NCBI RefSeq assembly: GCF_001475545.1
Contig: NZ_LDQC01000016.1
Coordinates: 1 to 32,956 of the forward strand
Length of the DNA: 32,956 nucleotides
Direction of reading: 5' to 3'
Source of the DNA: Curtobacterium luteum
GTDB lineage: Bacteria; Actinomycetota; Actinomycetes; Actinomycetales; Microbacteriaceae
The position numbers and the translations under genes are program-made. Shown piece by piece: positions 1 to 7,368 of the stretch; within the stretch, counting starts at the first letter, position 1, and each line of letters begins with the position of its first letter. Under the pieces are notes generated by a model. The model worked only from the letters and a program-made list of their open reading frames with translations. It searched no databases and was not told the DNA's origin.

Positions 1-7
1 GGGCGAG

Positions 8-73
8 CTGGGCGCACGCTTCCGCCCGGGGGGCTGGGCGCACGCTTCCGGCCGGGCGAGCTGGGCGCACGCT
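8..73. repeat. Three near-direct repeats at window edge
   Basis: The 13-mer CTGGGCGCACGCT occurs at 8-20, 34-46 and 61-73, spaced 26 and 27 bp, with similar flanking bases (TTCCGCCCGGG and TTCCGGCCGGG after the first two copies). No coding sequence is convincing in 1-178. The GCGCACGC core resembles the 21-bp repeats at 15129-15189, so this may be the edge of a related intergenic repeat cut by the window. Confidence 0.6.
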
Positions 74-140
74 GCGAGGAGTCCACACGCTGCGGCGGAA
101 CGACCTCGCGCCGTGAGCACGACTCGCGCCGAGCGGCGCC

Positions 141-158
141 GCCGGCTGCCGAGCCGGC
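141..158 (-). terminator. Possible terminator of the LacI gene
   Basis: GCCGGCT (141-147) and AGCCGGC (152-158) form a 7-bp GC stem with a 4-nt loop about 20 nt beyond the stop codon of the leftward LacI gene. There is no T tract, which is common in high-GC actinobacteria. The stem is short, so the call is weak. Confidence 0.35.
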
Positions 159-178
159 CGGGGTCGGGCGCTCACACG

Positions 179-1204
179 TCAGGCTGGCGGCGGGGCCGTG
201 CTCGATCGGACCACGAGTCGGACGGGCACGAGGTCCGTGCCGGCCGGCACGGCGTCACCGTCGATCTGGGCGAGGAGGTTCGCCACGGCTCGGCGGCCGA
301 CCTCGTCGAAGGACTGGTGCACGCTCGTCAGCGGCGGCCAGAACGAGTCGGCCTCGGGCGAGTCGTCGAAGCCCACCACGCTGAGCGTCTCGGGTACGGA
401 GCGGCCGGCCTCGTGCGCGGCCCGGAGCACACCGAGCGCGGTCTGGTCGTTCGCGGCGAACACCGCCGTGATGTCCGGACGCGCGGCGATCGTCTGACCC
501 GCGCGGTAGCCCGACTCCGTGTTCCACCCGCCGTGGAACACCGGCGGCACGACGCGACCGGCGCGCTCGAGCGTGTCCTGCCACGCGGCGAGGCGACGTG
601 CGGCCGAGTACGACGAGGTCGGTCCGGCGACGTGCCACACGGTCTCGTGCCCGAGGTCGAGCAGGTGCTGGGTCGCGAGCCGCGCGCCGTCGGCCTGGTC
701 GGTGTCGATCGCCGGGTGCTCGGTCGTGCCCGTGGAGTCGACGACCACCATCGGCACGCCGTCGGGCAGGGCCACCTCGGCGGTGTCGATGATGTGCGAC
801 TCGATGATGATGACGACCCCGTCGACGGCCTGCTCGTGCAGTCGTGAGAACGCCGAGCGGACGCCCTCTTCGGTGCGGGAGGCCATCGGCAACAACGTGA
901 TCGTGAAGTCTGCGGCGCCCGCGGCGTCGGCGATCGCCTCGAGGGTGCGCATGTTGCCGAACGACGCGAGCGTGAACATGATCACGCCGATCGTGCGGAA
1001 GCGGCCGGAGCGCAGGGCCCGTGCGGCGCGGTTCGGGCGGTAGCCGAGCGTGTCCATCGCCTGCTGGACACGATCGCGGGTGTCGGGGGAGACGTTGTCG
1101 AAGCCCCGAGCGACGCGGGACACGGTCTGCATCGAGACCCCGGCGGCCTCGGCGACCGCAGCCATCGACGGGGCGCGGCGCACGCCGCTGATCTCCGTGG
1201 TCAC
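179..1204 (-). CDS. LacI-family sugar regulator
   Basis: This is a 341-residue LacI/GalR-type repressor. The N-terminal helix-turn-helix covers roughly residues 7-30 (MAAVAEAAGVSMQTVSRV), followed by the hinge YRPNRAARALRSG and a periplasmic-binding-like sugar domain (VDGVVII, VFAANDQTALGVL, VVGFDDSPEA). I chose the GTG at 1204 because GAGGGAGG lies just upstream; an in-frame ATG at 1228 has no clear ribosome site, and starts further upstream would run through the operator. It is divergent from the CUT1 permeases and GH35 gene, so it very probably controls them, with a galactoside or related oligosaccharide as inducer (inference). Its own promoter overlaps the 22-bp palindrome, which suggests autoregulation. 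Confidence 0.93.
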   Translation of the reverse strand: MTTEISGVRRAPSMAAVAEAAGVSMQTVSRVARGFDNVSPDTRDRVQQAMDTLGYRPNRAARALRSGRFRTIGVIMFTLASFGNMRTLEAIADAAGAADFTITLLPMASRTEEGVRSAFSRLHEQAVDGVVIIIESHIIDTAEVALPDGVPMVVVDSTGTTEHPAIDTDQADGARLATQHLLDLGHETVWHVAGPTSSYSAARRLAAWQDTLERAGRVVPPVFHGGWNTESGYRAGQTIAARPDITAVFAANDQTALGVLRAAHEAGRSVPETLSVVGFDDSPEADSFWPPLTSVHQSFDEVGRRAVANLLAQIDGDAVPAGTDLVPVRLVVRSSTAPPPA

Positions 1205-1263
1205 GGGGCCTCCCTCGGCGCTCGACATCGGATCGTGATCGAGCCCGACTCCGGTGACGGTAG

Positions 1264-1283
1264 CGCATGTTGACGTTGCCATG
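1264..1283. promoter_or_regulatory. Second, imperfect operator-like site
   Basis: GCATGTTGACGTTGCCATGC is an imperfect palindrome (7 of 10 arm positions pair) that repeats the ATGTTGACGT core of the perfect operator at 1299-1320. Two sites would allow cooperative binding or looping. This is inference from sequence likeness. Confidence 0.45.
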
Positions 1284-1285
1284 CT

Positions 1286-1314
1286 ATCGTCGCGTCGTTC
1301 GATGTTGACGTCAA
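1286..1314 (-). promoter_or_regulatory. Promoter of the LacI gene
   Basis: On the minus strand TTGACG (1314-1309), a 17-nt spacer and GACGAT (1291-1286) make a good sigma-70-type promoter pointing at the LacI gene. The -35 box lies inside the perfect palindrome at 1299-1320, so repressor binding there would also shut off its own gene. Inferred from spacing and consensus only. Confidence 0.5.
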
Positions 1315-1320
1315 CATCGA
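1299..1320. promoter_or_regulatory. 22-bp perfect palindromic operator
   Basis: A perfect 22-bp inverted repeat with central CG, each arm being TCGATGTTGAC. It lies in the divergent space between the LacI gene and the first permease, the classic position of a LacI-family operator. A degenerate second site, GCATGTTGACGTTGCCATGC, sits at 1264-1283, 36 bp away centre to centre, and shares the TGTTGACGT core. Confidence 0.8.
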
Positions 1321-1392
1321 CGCACCCGATCGCAGCACGACCGGCACCCCGAACGCCGCTCGTCTGCAGCGCCAGCACGACAAGGGAGTCAC

Positions 1393-2328
1393 ATGACCAC
1401 GCTCGAAGCGCGTGCGCCAGGAGCCGCAGCTCCGGCGACGCCGCCGCGGCGCCGGACCAAGCAACGCGGCCGCTGGACCGGCTGGATGTTCGTCGGTCCG
1501 TTCGTCGTCGTCCTCGTCGCGATGCTCGTCGTCCCGATCGGCTACGCCCTCTGGCTCAGCCTCTTCCGCGACCAGCTCATCGGCGGCAACCAGTTCGTGT
1601 GGTTCGCCAACTACGTACAGCTCTTCCAGGACGCCAAGTTCTGGCAGGGGTTCGGCCGCGTCGCGCTGTTCCTCGTCGTGCAGGTGCCGATCATGCTCGT
1701 GGTCGCGCTCATCGCCGCCCTCGCGCTCGACAGCGCCCGGCTCTGGGCCTCCTCGTTCTTCCGCATCGCGATCTTCCTGCCGTACGCGGTCCCCGGTGTC
1801 GTCGCGGCGCTCATCTGGGGCTTCATCTACGGCAACCAGTTCGGTCTGACGGGCTCGATCAACTCGGCGCTCGGCATCGACCTCCTGCAGCCGTTCAGCC
1901 CCGACTGGGTGCTCGCGTCGATCGGCAACATCGTCACGTGGGAGTTCGTCGGCTACAACATGCTGATCTTCTACGCAGCGCTCCGCGTCGTCCCCACCGA
2001 GCTCTACGAGGCCGCCGAGATCGACGGCGCCGGCCCCCTGCGCACCGTGTGGTCCATCAAGATCCCGGCGCTCCGCGGCTCGATCGTCATCGCCACGATC
2101 TTCTCGATCATCGGCAGCTTCCAGCTCTTCAACGAGCCGAACCTCCTGAAGACCCTCGCCCCGAACGTCATCGGCAGTGCCTTCACCCCGAACATGTACG
2201 CCTACTCGCTGTCCTTCAGCGGCCAGCAGTTCAACTACTCCGCCACCGTCGCGATCGTCATGGGTGTCATCACTGCGGTGATCGCCTACATCGTCCAGGT
2301 GCGCGGGACCCGAGCGGAGAACCGATGA
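1393..2328 (+). CDS. CUT1 sugar ABC permease (MalF type)
   Basis: A 311-residue integral membrane permease of the carbohydrate-uptake-1 class. A charged N-terminal tail (residues 1-28, rich in Arg, Pro and Ala) precedes about six hydrophobic segments, starting with WMFVGPFVVVLVAMLVVPIGYALWL in outline at 31-55. The cytoplasmic EAA loop that docks on the ATPase is at about 206-225 (EAAEIDGAG). It is the first gene of permease-permease-binding protein-GH35, and its stop overlaps the next ATG as ATGA, so the two permeases are translationally coupled. No ATPase gene is present in the cluster. Substrate is probably a beta-galactoside or galactose-containing oligosaccharide, judged only from the neighbouring GH35. 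Confidence 0.93.
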   Translation: MTTLEARAPGAAAPATPPRRRTKQRGRWTGWMFVGPFVVVLVAMLVVPIGYALWLSLFRDQLIGGNQFVWFANYVQLFQDAKFWQGFGRVALFLVVQVPIMLVVALIAALALDSARLWASSFFRIAIFLPYAVPGVVAALIWGFIYGNQFGLTGSINSALGIDLLQPFSPDWVLASIGNIVTWEFVGYNMLIFYAALRVVPTELYEAAEIDGAGPLRTVWSIKIPALRGSIVIATIFSIIGSFQLFNEPNLLKTLAPNVIGSAFTPNMYAYSLSFSGQQFNYSATVAIVMGVITAVIAYIVQVRGTRAENR

Positions 2329-3317
2329 GCGCCGTCGAGACCCACACCCCGGCCGCGACCGTGACGGAGGCGGTGACCACCCGCGGACGCGGCGGGGCGG
2401 GCCGCACCCGCGCCTCCCGGCCGAACGGGACGAACGGGACGAGCGGTCGGACCGGGGCGAAGGGTCGCGGTCCCCGCGCCCGCAAGTCGACCCTGCTGCT
2501 CGTGGTGATGATCGTCATCACCGTCTACTCGCTGCTGCCGCTCTTCTACCTCGTCGTCAACGCGACGAAGTCGCAGGACGACCTGCTCAGCACCTTCGGA
2601 CTCTGGTTCGGCAACGGCTTCTCGCTGTTCCAGAACATCGGCGAGACGCTGACGTACGACGGCGGCATCTACCTCCGCTGGCTCGCGAACACCGTCCTCT
2701 ACGTCGTCGTCGGCGCCGGCGGGGCGACCCTGCTCGCCACGATCGCGGGCTACGGCATGGCGAAGTTCCGTTTCCCCGGTCGCCGTGCGGTCTTCGCGGT
2801 CGTGCTCGGCGCGATCGCCATCCCGGGCACCGCGCTCGCCGTCCCGACGTTCCTGCTGTTCTCGTCCGTCGGCCTGACGAACACCCCGTGGGCGATCATC
2901 CTGCCCTCGCTCATCAGCCCGTTCGGCATGTACCTCATCTGGACGTACGCGATCGACGCGGTCCCGATGGAGGTCATCGAGGCGGCCCGCATGGACGGCG
3001 CCGGCGAGTTCCGGATCTTCTTCACGATCGCACTCCGGCTGCTCGCACCCGGTGTGGTCACCGTCCTGCTCTTCGCGGTGGTGGCGACGTGGAACAACTA
3101 CTTCCTGCCCCTGATCATGCTGAGCGACCCGAACCTCTACCCGCTCACGGTCGGTCTCAACCAGTGGAGCGCGCAGGCGCAGGGCGTCTCCGCACACCCG
3201 ATCTACAACCTCGTCATCACCGGATCGCTCCTCACGATCGTCCCGATCGTCGTCGCGTTCCTCTTCCTCCAGCGTTCCTGGCAGTCCGGCCTCGCGGCCG
3301 GCTCCGTCAAGGCGTGA
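2325..3317 (+). CDS. CUT1 sugar ABC permease (MalG type)
   Basis: A 330-residue permease, partner of the preceding gene. The start is the ATG of the ATGA overlap at 2325. Residues 1-54 form an unusually long, low-complexity cytoplasmic tail rich in Gly, Arg, Thr and Asn (NGTNGTSGR); typical MalG-type proteins begin near the first membrane segment. The first membrane helix starts near residue 56 (TLLLVVMIVITVYSLLPLF). The EAA loop is around 218-240 (EAARMDGAGEFRIFF), and the C terminus has the usual FLFLQRSWQSGLAAGSVKA pattern of the MalG class. The tail-coding DNA contains the 14-mer CGCGCCTCCCGGCC (2409-2422) that recurs elsewhere in the window. Confidence 0.92.
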   Translation: MSAVETHTPAATVTEAVTTRGRGGAGRTRASRPNGTNGTSGRTGAKGRGPRARKSTLLLVVMIVITVYSLLPLFYLVVNATKSQDDLLSTFGLWFGNGFSLFQNIGETLTYDGGIYLRWLANTVLYVVVGAGGATLLATIAGYGMAKFRFPGRRAVFAVVLGAIAIPGTALAVPTFLLFSSVGLTNTPWAIILPSLISPFGMYLIWTYAIDAVPMEVIEAARMDGAGEFRIFFTIALRLLAPGVVTVLLFAVVATWNNYFLPLIMLSDPNLYPLTVGLNQWSAQAQGVSAHPIYNLVITGSLLTIVPIVVAFLFLQRSWQSGLAAGSVKA

Positions 3318-3326
3318 CCGGTCGGA

Positions 3327-3362
3327 CGGGAGGCGCGGGGCGGCCCCGTCACGCGCCTCCCG
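3327..3362 (+). terminator. Intercistronic hairpin before binding-protein gene
   Basis: CGGGAGGCGCG (3327-3337) pairs perfectly with CGCGCCTCCCG (3352-3362) around a 14-nt loop, between the second permease and the binding-protein gene. No T tract follows. It could end or attenuate the permease message or protect the 5' end of a processed binding-protein message. Related GGGAGGCGCG hairpins lie at 12087-12130 and 18029-18077. Confidence 0.6.
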
Positions 3363-3415
3363 GCCCGGCACACAGCAGCACCACCCCTCTCCACGAAGAA
3401 GTGAAAGGCACACCA

Positions 3416-4753
3416 ATGCACAAGCGTCTCCGGCGCGGGCTCAGCGCCCTCGCGATCGGCGTCACCGCAGCGATCGCCATGACCGCATGCGCCTCCGGCG
3501 GCTCCGGCTCCGGCGGGTCGTCCGACGACATCACCAAGGCCCTCGAGAAGGGCGGCACGCTCACCTACTGGTCGTGGACCCCCTCCGCCGAGGCCCAGGT
3601 CGCCGCGTTCGAGAAGGCCTACCCCAAGGTGAAGGTCAAGCTCGTCAACGCCGGTACCGGCAACGACCAGTACACGAAGCTGCAGAACACGATCAAGGCC
3701 GGCTCGGGCGCCCCCGACGTCGCGCAGATCGAGTACTTCGCCCTGCCGCAGTTCGCCCTGAGCGACTCGCTCGTCGACCTCAAGTCGTACGGCTTCGACA
3801 AGCTCGCCGACAAGTACGGCGCGGGCACCTGGCAGTCGGTCGACCTCGACGGCAAGGTCTACGGCCTGCCGCAGGACTCCGGCCCCATGGCGATGTTCTA
3901 CAACGAGAAGACCTTCAAGGAAGCCGGCATCACCACGCCGCCGAAGACGTGGGACGAGTACGTCGCCGACGCCGAGAAGATCCACGAGTCGAACCCGAAC
4001 GCCTACATCGCGGCCGACTCCGGCGACGCGGGCTTCACCACCTCGATGATCTGGCAGGCCGGCGGCCGTCCGTTCGAGGTCAAGGGCACCGACGTCACGG
4101 TCAACCTGCAGGACGAGGGCACCAAGAAGTGGACCTCGACCTGGAACCAGCTCGTCGAGAAGGGCCTGCTCTCGCAGACGCCCGGCTGGACCGACGACTG
4201 GTACAAGCAGCTCGGCAACGGTGAGATCGCCACGATGGTCACCGGCGCCTGGATGCCCGGCGTCCTGGAGTCGAGCGTGAAGGACGGCAGCGGCAACTGG
4301 CGCGTCGCCCCGATCCCGACCTACGACGGCTCCTCCGACGTCACCGCGAACAACGGTGGCTCCGCCGAGGTCGTCATGAAGCAGTCGAAGAACCCGGCCC
4401 TCGCCGCGGGCTTCCTCAAGTGGCTGAACTCCTCGCAGGACTCGATCGACGTGTTCCTGAAGTCCGGCGGGTTCCCCTCGACCAAGGCGCAGCTCACCTC
4501 GTCGTCCTTCACCGCCGAGAAGCCGGAGTACTTCGGCGGCGAGGCGATCAACGAGACCCTGTCGAAGGCGTCCTCCAGCGTCGCCGAGGGCTGGCAGTAC
4601 CTGCCCTTCCAGGTCTACGCGAACAGCGTCTACGCAGACACCGTCGGCCAGGCGTACCAGAACAAGTCCGACCTGAACGCCGGCCTCGAGGCCTGGCAGA
4701 AGGCCATCGTGAAGTACGGCAACGAGCAGGGCTTCAAGGTCACCTCGAAGTAA
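3416..4753 (+). CDS. Sugar ABC transporter binding lipoprotein
   Basis: A 445-residue extracellular solute-binding protein of family 1 (CUT1). The signal peptide ends in a lipobox AMTAC with the lipidated Cys at residue 25, followed by a flexible Gly/Ser linker (about 26-35). The mature part shows the usual features: GGTLTYWSW near the N terminus, APDVAQIEYFALPQF, VYGLPQDSGPMAMFYNEKTFKEAGI and NGEIATMVTGAWMPG. The ATG at 3416 is preceded by GTGAAAGG. Hairpins lie on both sides of the gene (3327-3362 and 4778-4810), which would favour a separate, stable message, as expected for a protein needed in excess over its permeases (inference). Ligand not determinable; a galactoside is likely from context. 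Confidence 0.94.
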   Translation: MHKRLRRGLSALAIGVTAAIAMTACASGGSGSGGSSDDITKALEKGGTLTYWSWTPSAEAQVAAFEKAYPKVKVKLVNAGTGNDQYTKLQNTIKAGSGAPDVAQIEYFALPQFALSDSLVDLKSYGFDKLADKYGAGTWQSVDLDGKVYGLPQDSGPMAMFYNEKTFKEAGITTPPKTWDEYVADAEKIHESNPNAYIAADSGDAGFTTSMIWQAGGRPFEVKGTDVTVNLQDEGTKKWTSTWNQLVEKGLLSQTPGWTDDWYKQLGNGEIATMVTGAWMPGVLESSVKDGSGNWRVAPIPTYDGSSDVTANNGGSAEVVMKQSKNPALAAGFLKWLNSSQDSIDVFLKSGGFPSTKAQLTSSSFTAEKPEYFGGEAINETLSKASSSVAEGWQYLPFQVYANSVYADTVGQAYQNKSDLNAGLEAWQKAIVKYGNEQGFKVTSK

Positions 4754-4777
4754 CCAGCGCACCCGTTCGATCCGAAC

Positions 4778-4810
4778 CGGGGCCGCGCGGACACCGTCCG
4801 CGCGGCCCCG
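4778..4810 (+). terminator. Strong hairpin after binding-protein gene
   Basis: CGGGGCCGCGCGGA (4778-4791) and TCCGCGCGGCCCCG (4797-4810) form a perfect 14-bp stem with a 5-nt loop, 25 nt after the stop of the binding-protein gene and 20 nt before the GH35 start. There is no T tract. It probably terminates part of the transcripts, lowering GH35 expression relative to the binding protein. Confidence 0.75.
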
Positions 4811-4830
4811 ACCCCTGAAAGGCCCCTCCC

Positions 4831-6672
4831 ATGCGCTTCGCCATCGGCGACACCGACTTCCTGCTCGACGGGGAGCCGCACCGCGTCCTGTCCGGTGCGA
4901 TCCACTACTTCCGCGTCCACCCCGACCTGTGGCAGGACCGCATCCGCAAGGCCAAGCTCATGGGCCTCAACACCATCGAGACGTACGTCGCCTGGAACGC
5001 GCACGCGCCGCGCCCCGGGGTCTTCGACCTCACCGGCGGACTCGACCTCGGCCGGTTCCTCGACCTCGTCGCCGCGGAGGGCATGCACGCCATCGTCCGA
5101 CCCGGCCCCTACATCTGCGCCGAGTGGACCAACGGCGGGCTGCCGTACTGGCTCTTCGCGGACGGCACCGTCGGGGTGCGCCGTGACGAGCCGGGGTTCC
5201 TCGCAGCAGTTTCGTCGTACCTGCAGGCGTTGGCGCCGGTGCTGGTCCCGCGGCAGATCGACGACGGCGGCCCGATCGTGCTCGTCCAGGTCGAGAACGA
5301 GTACGGCGCCTACGGCTCCGACCCCGTCTACCTGTCGAAGCTCGAGCAGATGCACCGGGACATCGGCCTGACGGTGCCGTTCACGAGCGTCGACCAGCCG
5401 ATGGGCACCATGCTCGAGGACGGGTCGCTCCCGTCCCTGCACAAGACCGGCTCGTTCGGGTCCCGTGCCGCCGCCCGCATCGAACGCCTCCGCGAGGTCC
5501 AGCCGACCGGGCCGCTCATGTGCTCCGAGTTCTGGGACGGCTGGTTCGACAGCTGGGGCGAGCACCACCACACGACACCGGCGTCCGACAGCGCAGCCGA
5601 GCTCGACGTGCTGCTCGCTGCCGGCGGCTCGGTGAACATCTACATGTTCCACGGCGGCACGAACTTCGGCTTCACGAACGGCGCGAACGACAAGGGCGTC
5701 TACCGCCCGATCGCGACGTCGTACGACTACGACGCACCGCTCGACGAGGCCGGCCGGCCGACGGAGAAGTTCCACGCGTTCCGCTCCGTCATCGAGCGCT
5801 ACGCGCCCGTGCCGCCGCTGCCGGCGTCGATGCAGCCGGGCGGATCGGGTCGACTCATCGACGACGACGACGTCGTCGCTGGTCCCGGCGTCGGCCTGGA
5901 GGCGCAGCGCGCGCCCGCTACGGACGTCGCCGTCCGTCTCGACCACGTCGCACCCCTGGCGACGCTCCTGCCGTCGCTCGCCACGTGGACCACGCACGAC
6001 GCGCCGCCCACCTTCGACACGCTCGGCGCCGCCTCCGGATTCGTGCTGTACCGCACCGAGGTCGCGCTGCCCACCGGCGGCGTCCTCACCGTCGGCACCG
6101 AGGTCCGCGACCGTGCGCTGGTGACCGTCGACGGCGTCGTCGTCGGGGTCCTGGAACGTGAGCACCACGACCGTGCGATCACACTGCCGCCGGTCACCGG
6201 CACGTTGGAGCTGCTCGTCGAGGATCAGGGTCGCGTCGACTACGGTCCCCGCATCGGCGAGCCGAAGGGCCTCATCGGGGACGTCCGGGTCGACGGCGAG
6301 CTGCTGTCCCGGTGGACGGCGTCGCCGCTCGCGCTCGACCCGATCGCCCCGGCAGCGCTGGCGGTGCTCGACGCCGGTGATCCGAACGACGGCGACGTGC
6401 TCGCCGGACCGGTGTTCGCGTCCGGCTCGTTCGAGCTCGCGTCCGTCGACGACCGCTACCTGTGCCTCGACGGCTTCCGCAAGGGCGTCGCATGGGTGAA
6501 CGGCTTCTGCCTCGGGCGGTACTGGTCGCGCGGGCCGCAGAAGACCCTCGCCGTGCCGGGGCCGGTGCTCCGGGAGGGCCGGAACGAGGTCGTCGTGTTC
6601 GAAATGCACGCGTCGGCGTCGCGCACGGTGTGCCTGCTCGCCGAGCCGGACCTCGGCCACACCGAGGGCTGA
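4831..6672 (+). CDS. GH35 beta-galactosidase, cytoplasmic
   Basis: A 613-residue glycoside hydrolase of family 35, which removes terminal beta-linked galactose with retention. The TIM barrel begins at once (GAIHYFRVHPDLWQDR, about 23-38). The acid/base is Glu157 in VQVENEYGAYG and the nucleophile is Glu233 in CSEFWDGWFDSWG; both motifs are intact. MFHGGTNFGFTNGA (near residues 272-285) and SYDYDAPLDEAG are further family hallmarks, and a beta-rich C-terminal part ends with the galactose-binding-like segment KGVAWVNGFCLGRYW. No signal peptide, so it acts on imported oligosaccharides. ATG 4831 has GAAAGG upstream. It is the last gene of the LacI-controlled cluster. Length matches bacterial GH35 enzymes. 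Confidence 0.95.
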   Translation: MRFAIGDTDFLLDGEPHRVLSGAIHYFRVHPDLWQDRIRKAKLMGLNTIETYVAWNAHAPRPGVFDLTGGLDLGRFLDLVAAEGMHAIVRPGPYICAEWTNGGLPYWLFADGTVGVRRDEPGFLAAVSSYLQALAPVLVPRQIDDGGPIVLVQVENEYGAYGSDPVYLSKLEQMHRDIGLTVPFTSVDQPMGTMLEDGSLPSLHKTGSFGSRAAARIERLREVQPTGPLMCSEFWDGWFDSWGEHHHTTPASDSAAELDVLLAAGGSVNIYMFHGGTNFGFTNGANDKGVYRPIATSYDYDAPLDEAGRPTEKFHAFRSVIERYAPVPPLPASMQPGGSGRLIDDDDVVAGPGVGLEAQRAPATDVAVRLDHVAPLATLLPSLATWTTHDAPPTFDTLGAASGFVLYRTEVALPTGGVLTVGTEVRDRALVTVDGVVVGVLEREHHDRAITLPPVTGTLELLVEDQGRVDYGPRIGEPKGLIGDVRVDGELLSRWTASPLALDPIAPAALAVLDAGDPNDGDVLAGPVFASGSFELASVDDRYLCLDGFRKGVAWVNGFCLGRYWSRGPQKTLAVPGPVLREGRNEVVVFEMHASASRTVCLLAEPDLGHTEG

Positions 6673-6723
6673 CGCCGCGCGGCGCGCTCCGGCGTGACCG
6701 GTTCAAACGGGTGTCCCTGGTCG

Positions 6724-6768
6724 GAACGGGCGTACCTGGTCGAACCTTTCGACCAGGTACGCCCGTTC
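6724..6768. repeat. 20-bp hairpin repeat, copy 1
   Basis: GAACGGGCGTACCTGGTCGA (6724-6743) is followed after a 5-nt loop by its perfect reverse complement (6749-6768). A degenerate direct copy of the left arm (TTCAAACGGGTGTCCCTGGTC) lies just before it. The tail after the stem is TTCTTCCT, so it may end GH35 transcription. A second copy of the same element is at 20485-20535, which makes this a dispersed repeat and not just a local terminator. Confidence 0.85.
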
Positions 6769-6857
6769 TTCTTCCTGATCGCATACGCACGGGGATTGTC
6801 GGGCGCGCTGGAGTACTGCGGCGGGTAGCGCCGGGGGCACGTCGAAGGGGGAACGCG

Positions 6858-7010
6858 ATGTGGGACGTGGTGAAGGCCGCCGGCCGGGCGGTCGTGACGG
6901 TCCTGCAGGTGCTCGCCCGCGCGCTCGACGGGCTCGGGTCGAACGGCAACGTGGGCCCCGGCGCTCCGCCGACCCCGCCGCCGGCGAAGCGAGCCGAGTA
7001 CCGCCCCTAG
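6858..7010 (+). CDS. Small 50-residue hypothetical protein
   Basis: A short reading frame with ATG at 6858 preceded by a strong ribosome site (GAAGGGGG, 6 nt spacing). The product has an amphipathic or hydrophobic N-terminal helix (about residues 1-26, rich in Val, Ala and Leu) and a disordered Gly/Pro tail ending KRAEYRP. No function recognised. It could be a small membrane-associated protein. Its TAG stop interlocks with the TAG stop of the convergent gene at 7007 through the tetramer CTAG (7007-7010). Codon use matches its neighbours. Confidence rests on the ribosome site and the clean stop rather than on homology. Confidence 0.6.
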   Translation: MWDVVKAAGRAVVTVLQVLARALDGLGSNGNVGPGAPPTPPPAKRAEYRP

Positions 7011-7324
7011 TCGGATCGGTCGAGGGCGTCGAGGGCGTCGAGGTCCTCGAGCGCACGTCGGGCGTCGGCGACGCGATCGGCTTCCGGTCGTGACCACCAC
7101 TCCGGCCCGCGCTCGCCGAGGCCGTGCTTCGCCAGGCCGTTGCGGTGCCGTGCGGCAGCCAGCGCGTCCTCGTCTCCGGCCCGCCTCGCCTGCTTGACGG
7201 CGTTCCGCCCACGCCCGAGGTGCGACCGGAGTGCGGCGGCGACGTCCTCGGGGATCGCCGGGTCCGTCCGTCGCCACCGCCGACCGTCGACGACGAAGAA
7301 GTGGTCGTCGGGCTCGGCGGGCAT
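7007..7324 (-). CDS. Conserved hypothetical actinobacterial protein
   Basis: A 105-residue soluble, charged protein with the core DDHFFVVDGRRWRRTDP (residues 6-22), a predicted helical middle rich in Arg and Ala (VAAALRSHLGRGRNAVKQARR) and the signature NGLAKHGLGERGPEWW. I recall proteins of this kind in many actinobacteria, sometimes under the doubtful label 'biopolymer transporter Tol'; I do not assign a function. The ATG at 7324 is chosen; a GTG at 7339 is also in frame. It is divergent from the spore-photoproduct-lyase-family gene, with only 44 bp between starts, and convergent with the small gene at 6858, sharing the CTAG stop overlap. Confidence 0.8.
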   Translation of the reverse strand: MPAEPDDHFFVVDGRRWRRTDPAIPEDVAAALRSHLGRGRNAVKQARRAGDEDALAAARHRNGLAKHGLGERGPEWWSRPEADRVADARRALEDLDALDALDRSD

Positions 7325-7368
7325 GATCCGAGTCTGCACCGTCGGTGGTCACCGGTAGACAGGTGGCG

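Noticed and set aside
113..847. Long open frame on the plus strand opposite the LacI gene
   Set aside because: Arg/Gly/Val-rich translation with no family resemblance; it is the antisense of a clear LacI gene in GC-rich DNA.
3203..4762. 519-residue minus-strand open frame over the binding-protein gene
   Set aside because: Composition is Leu/Gly/Arg/Val-biased with no domain, and the plus strand holds an unmistakable lipoprotein; a codon-bias shadow.
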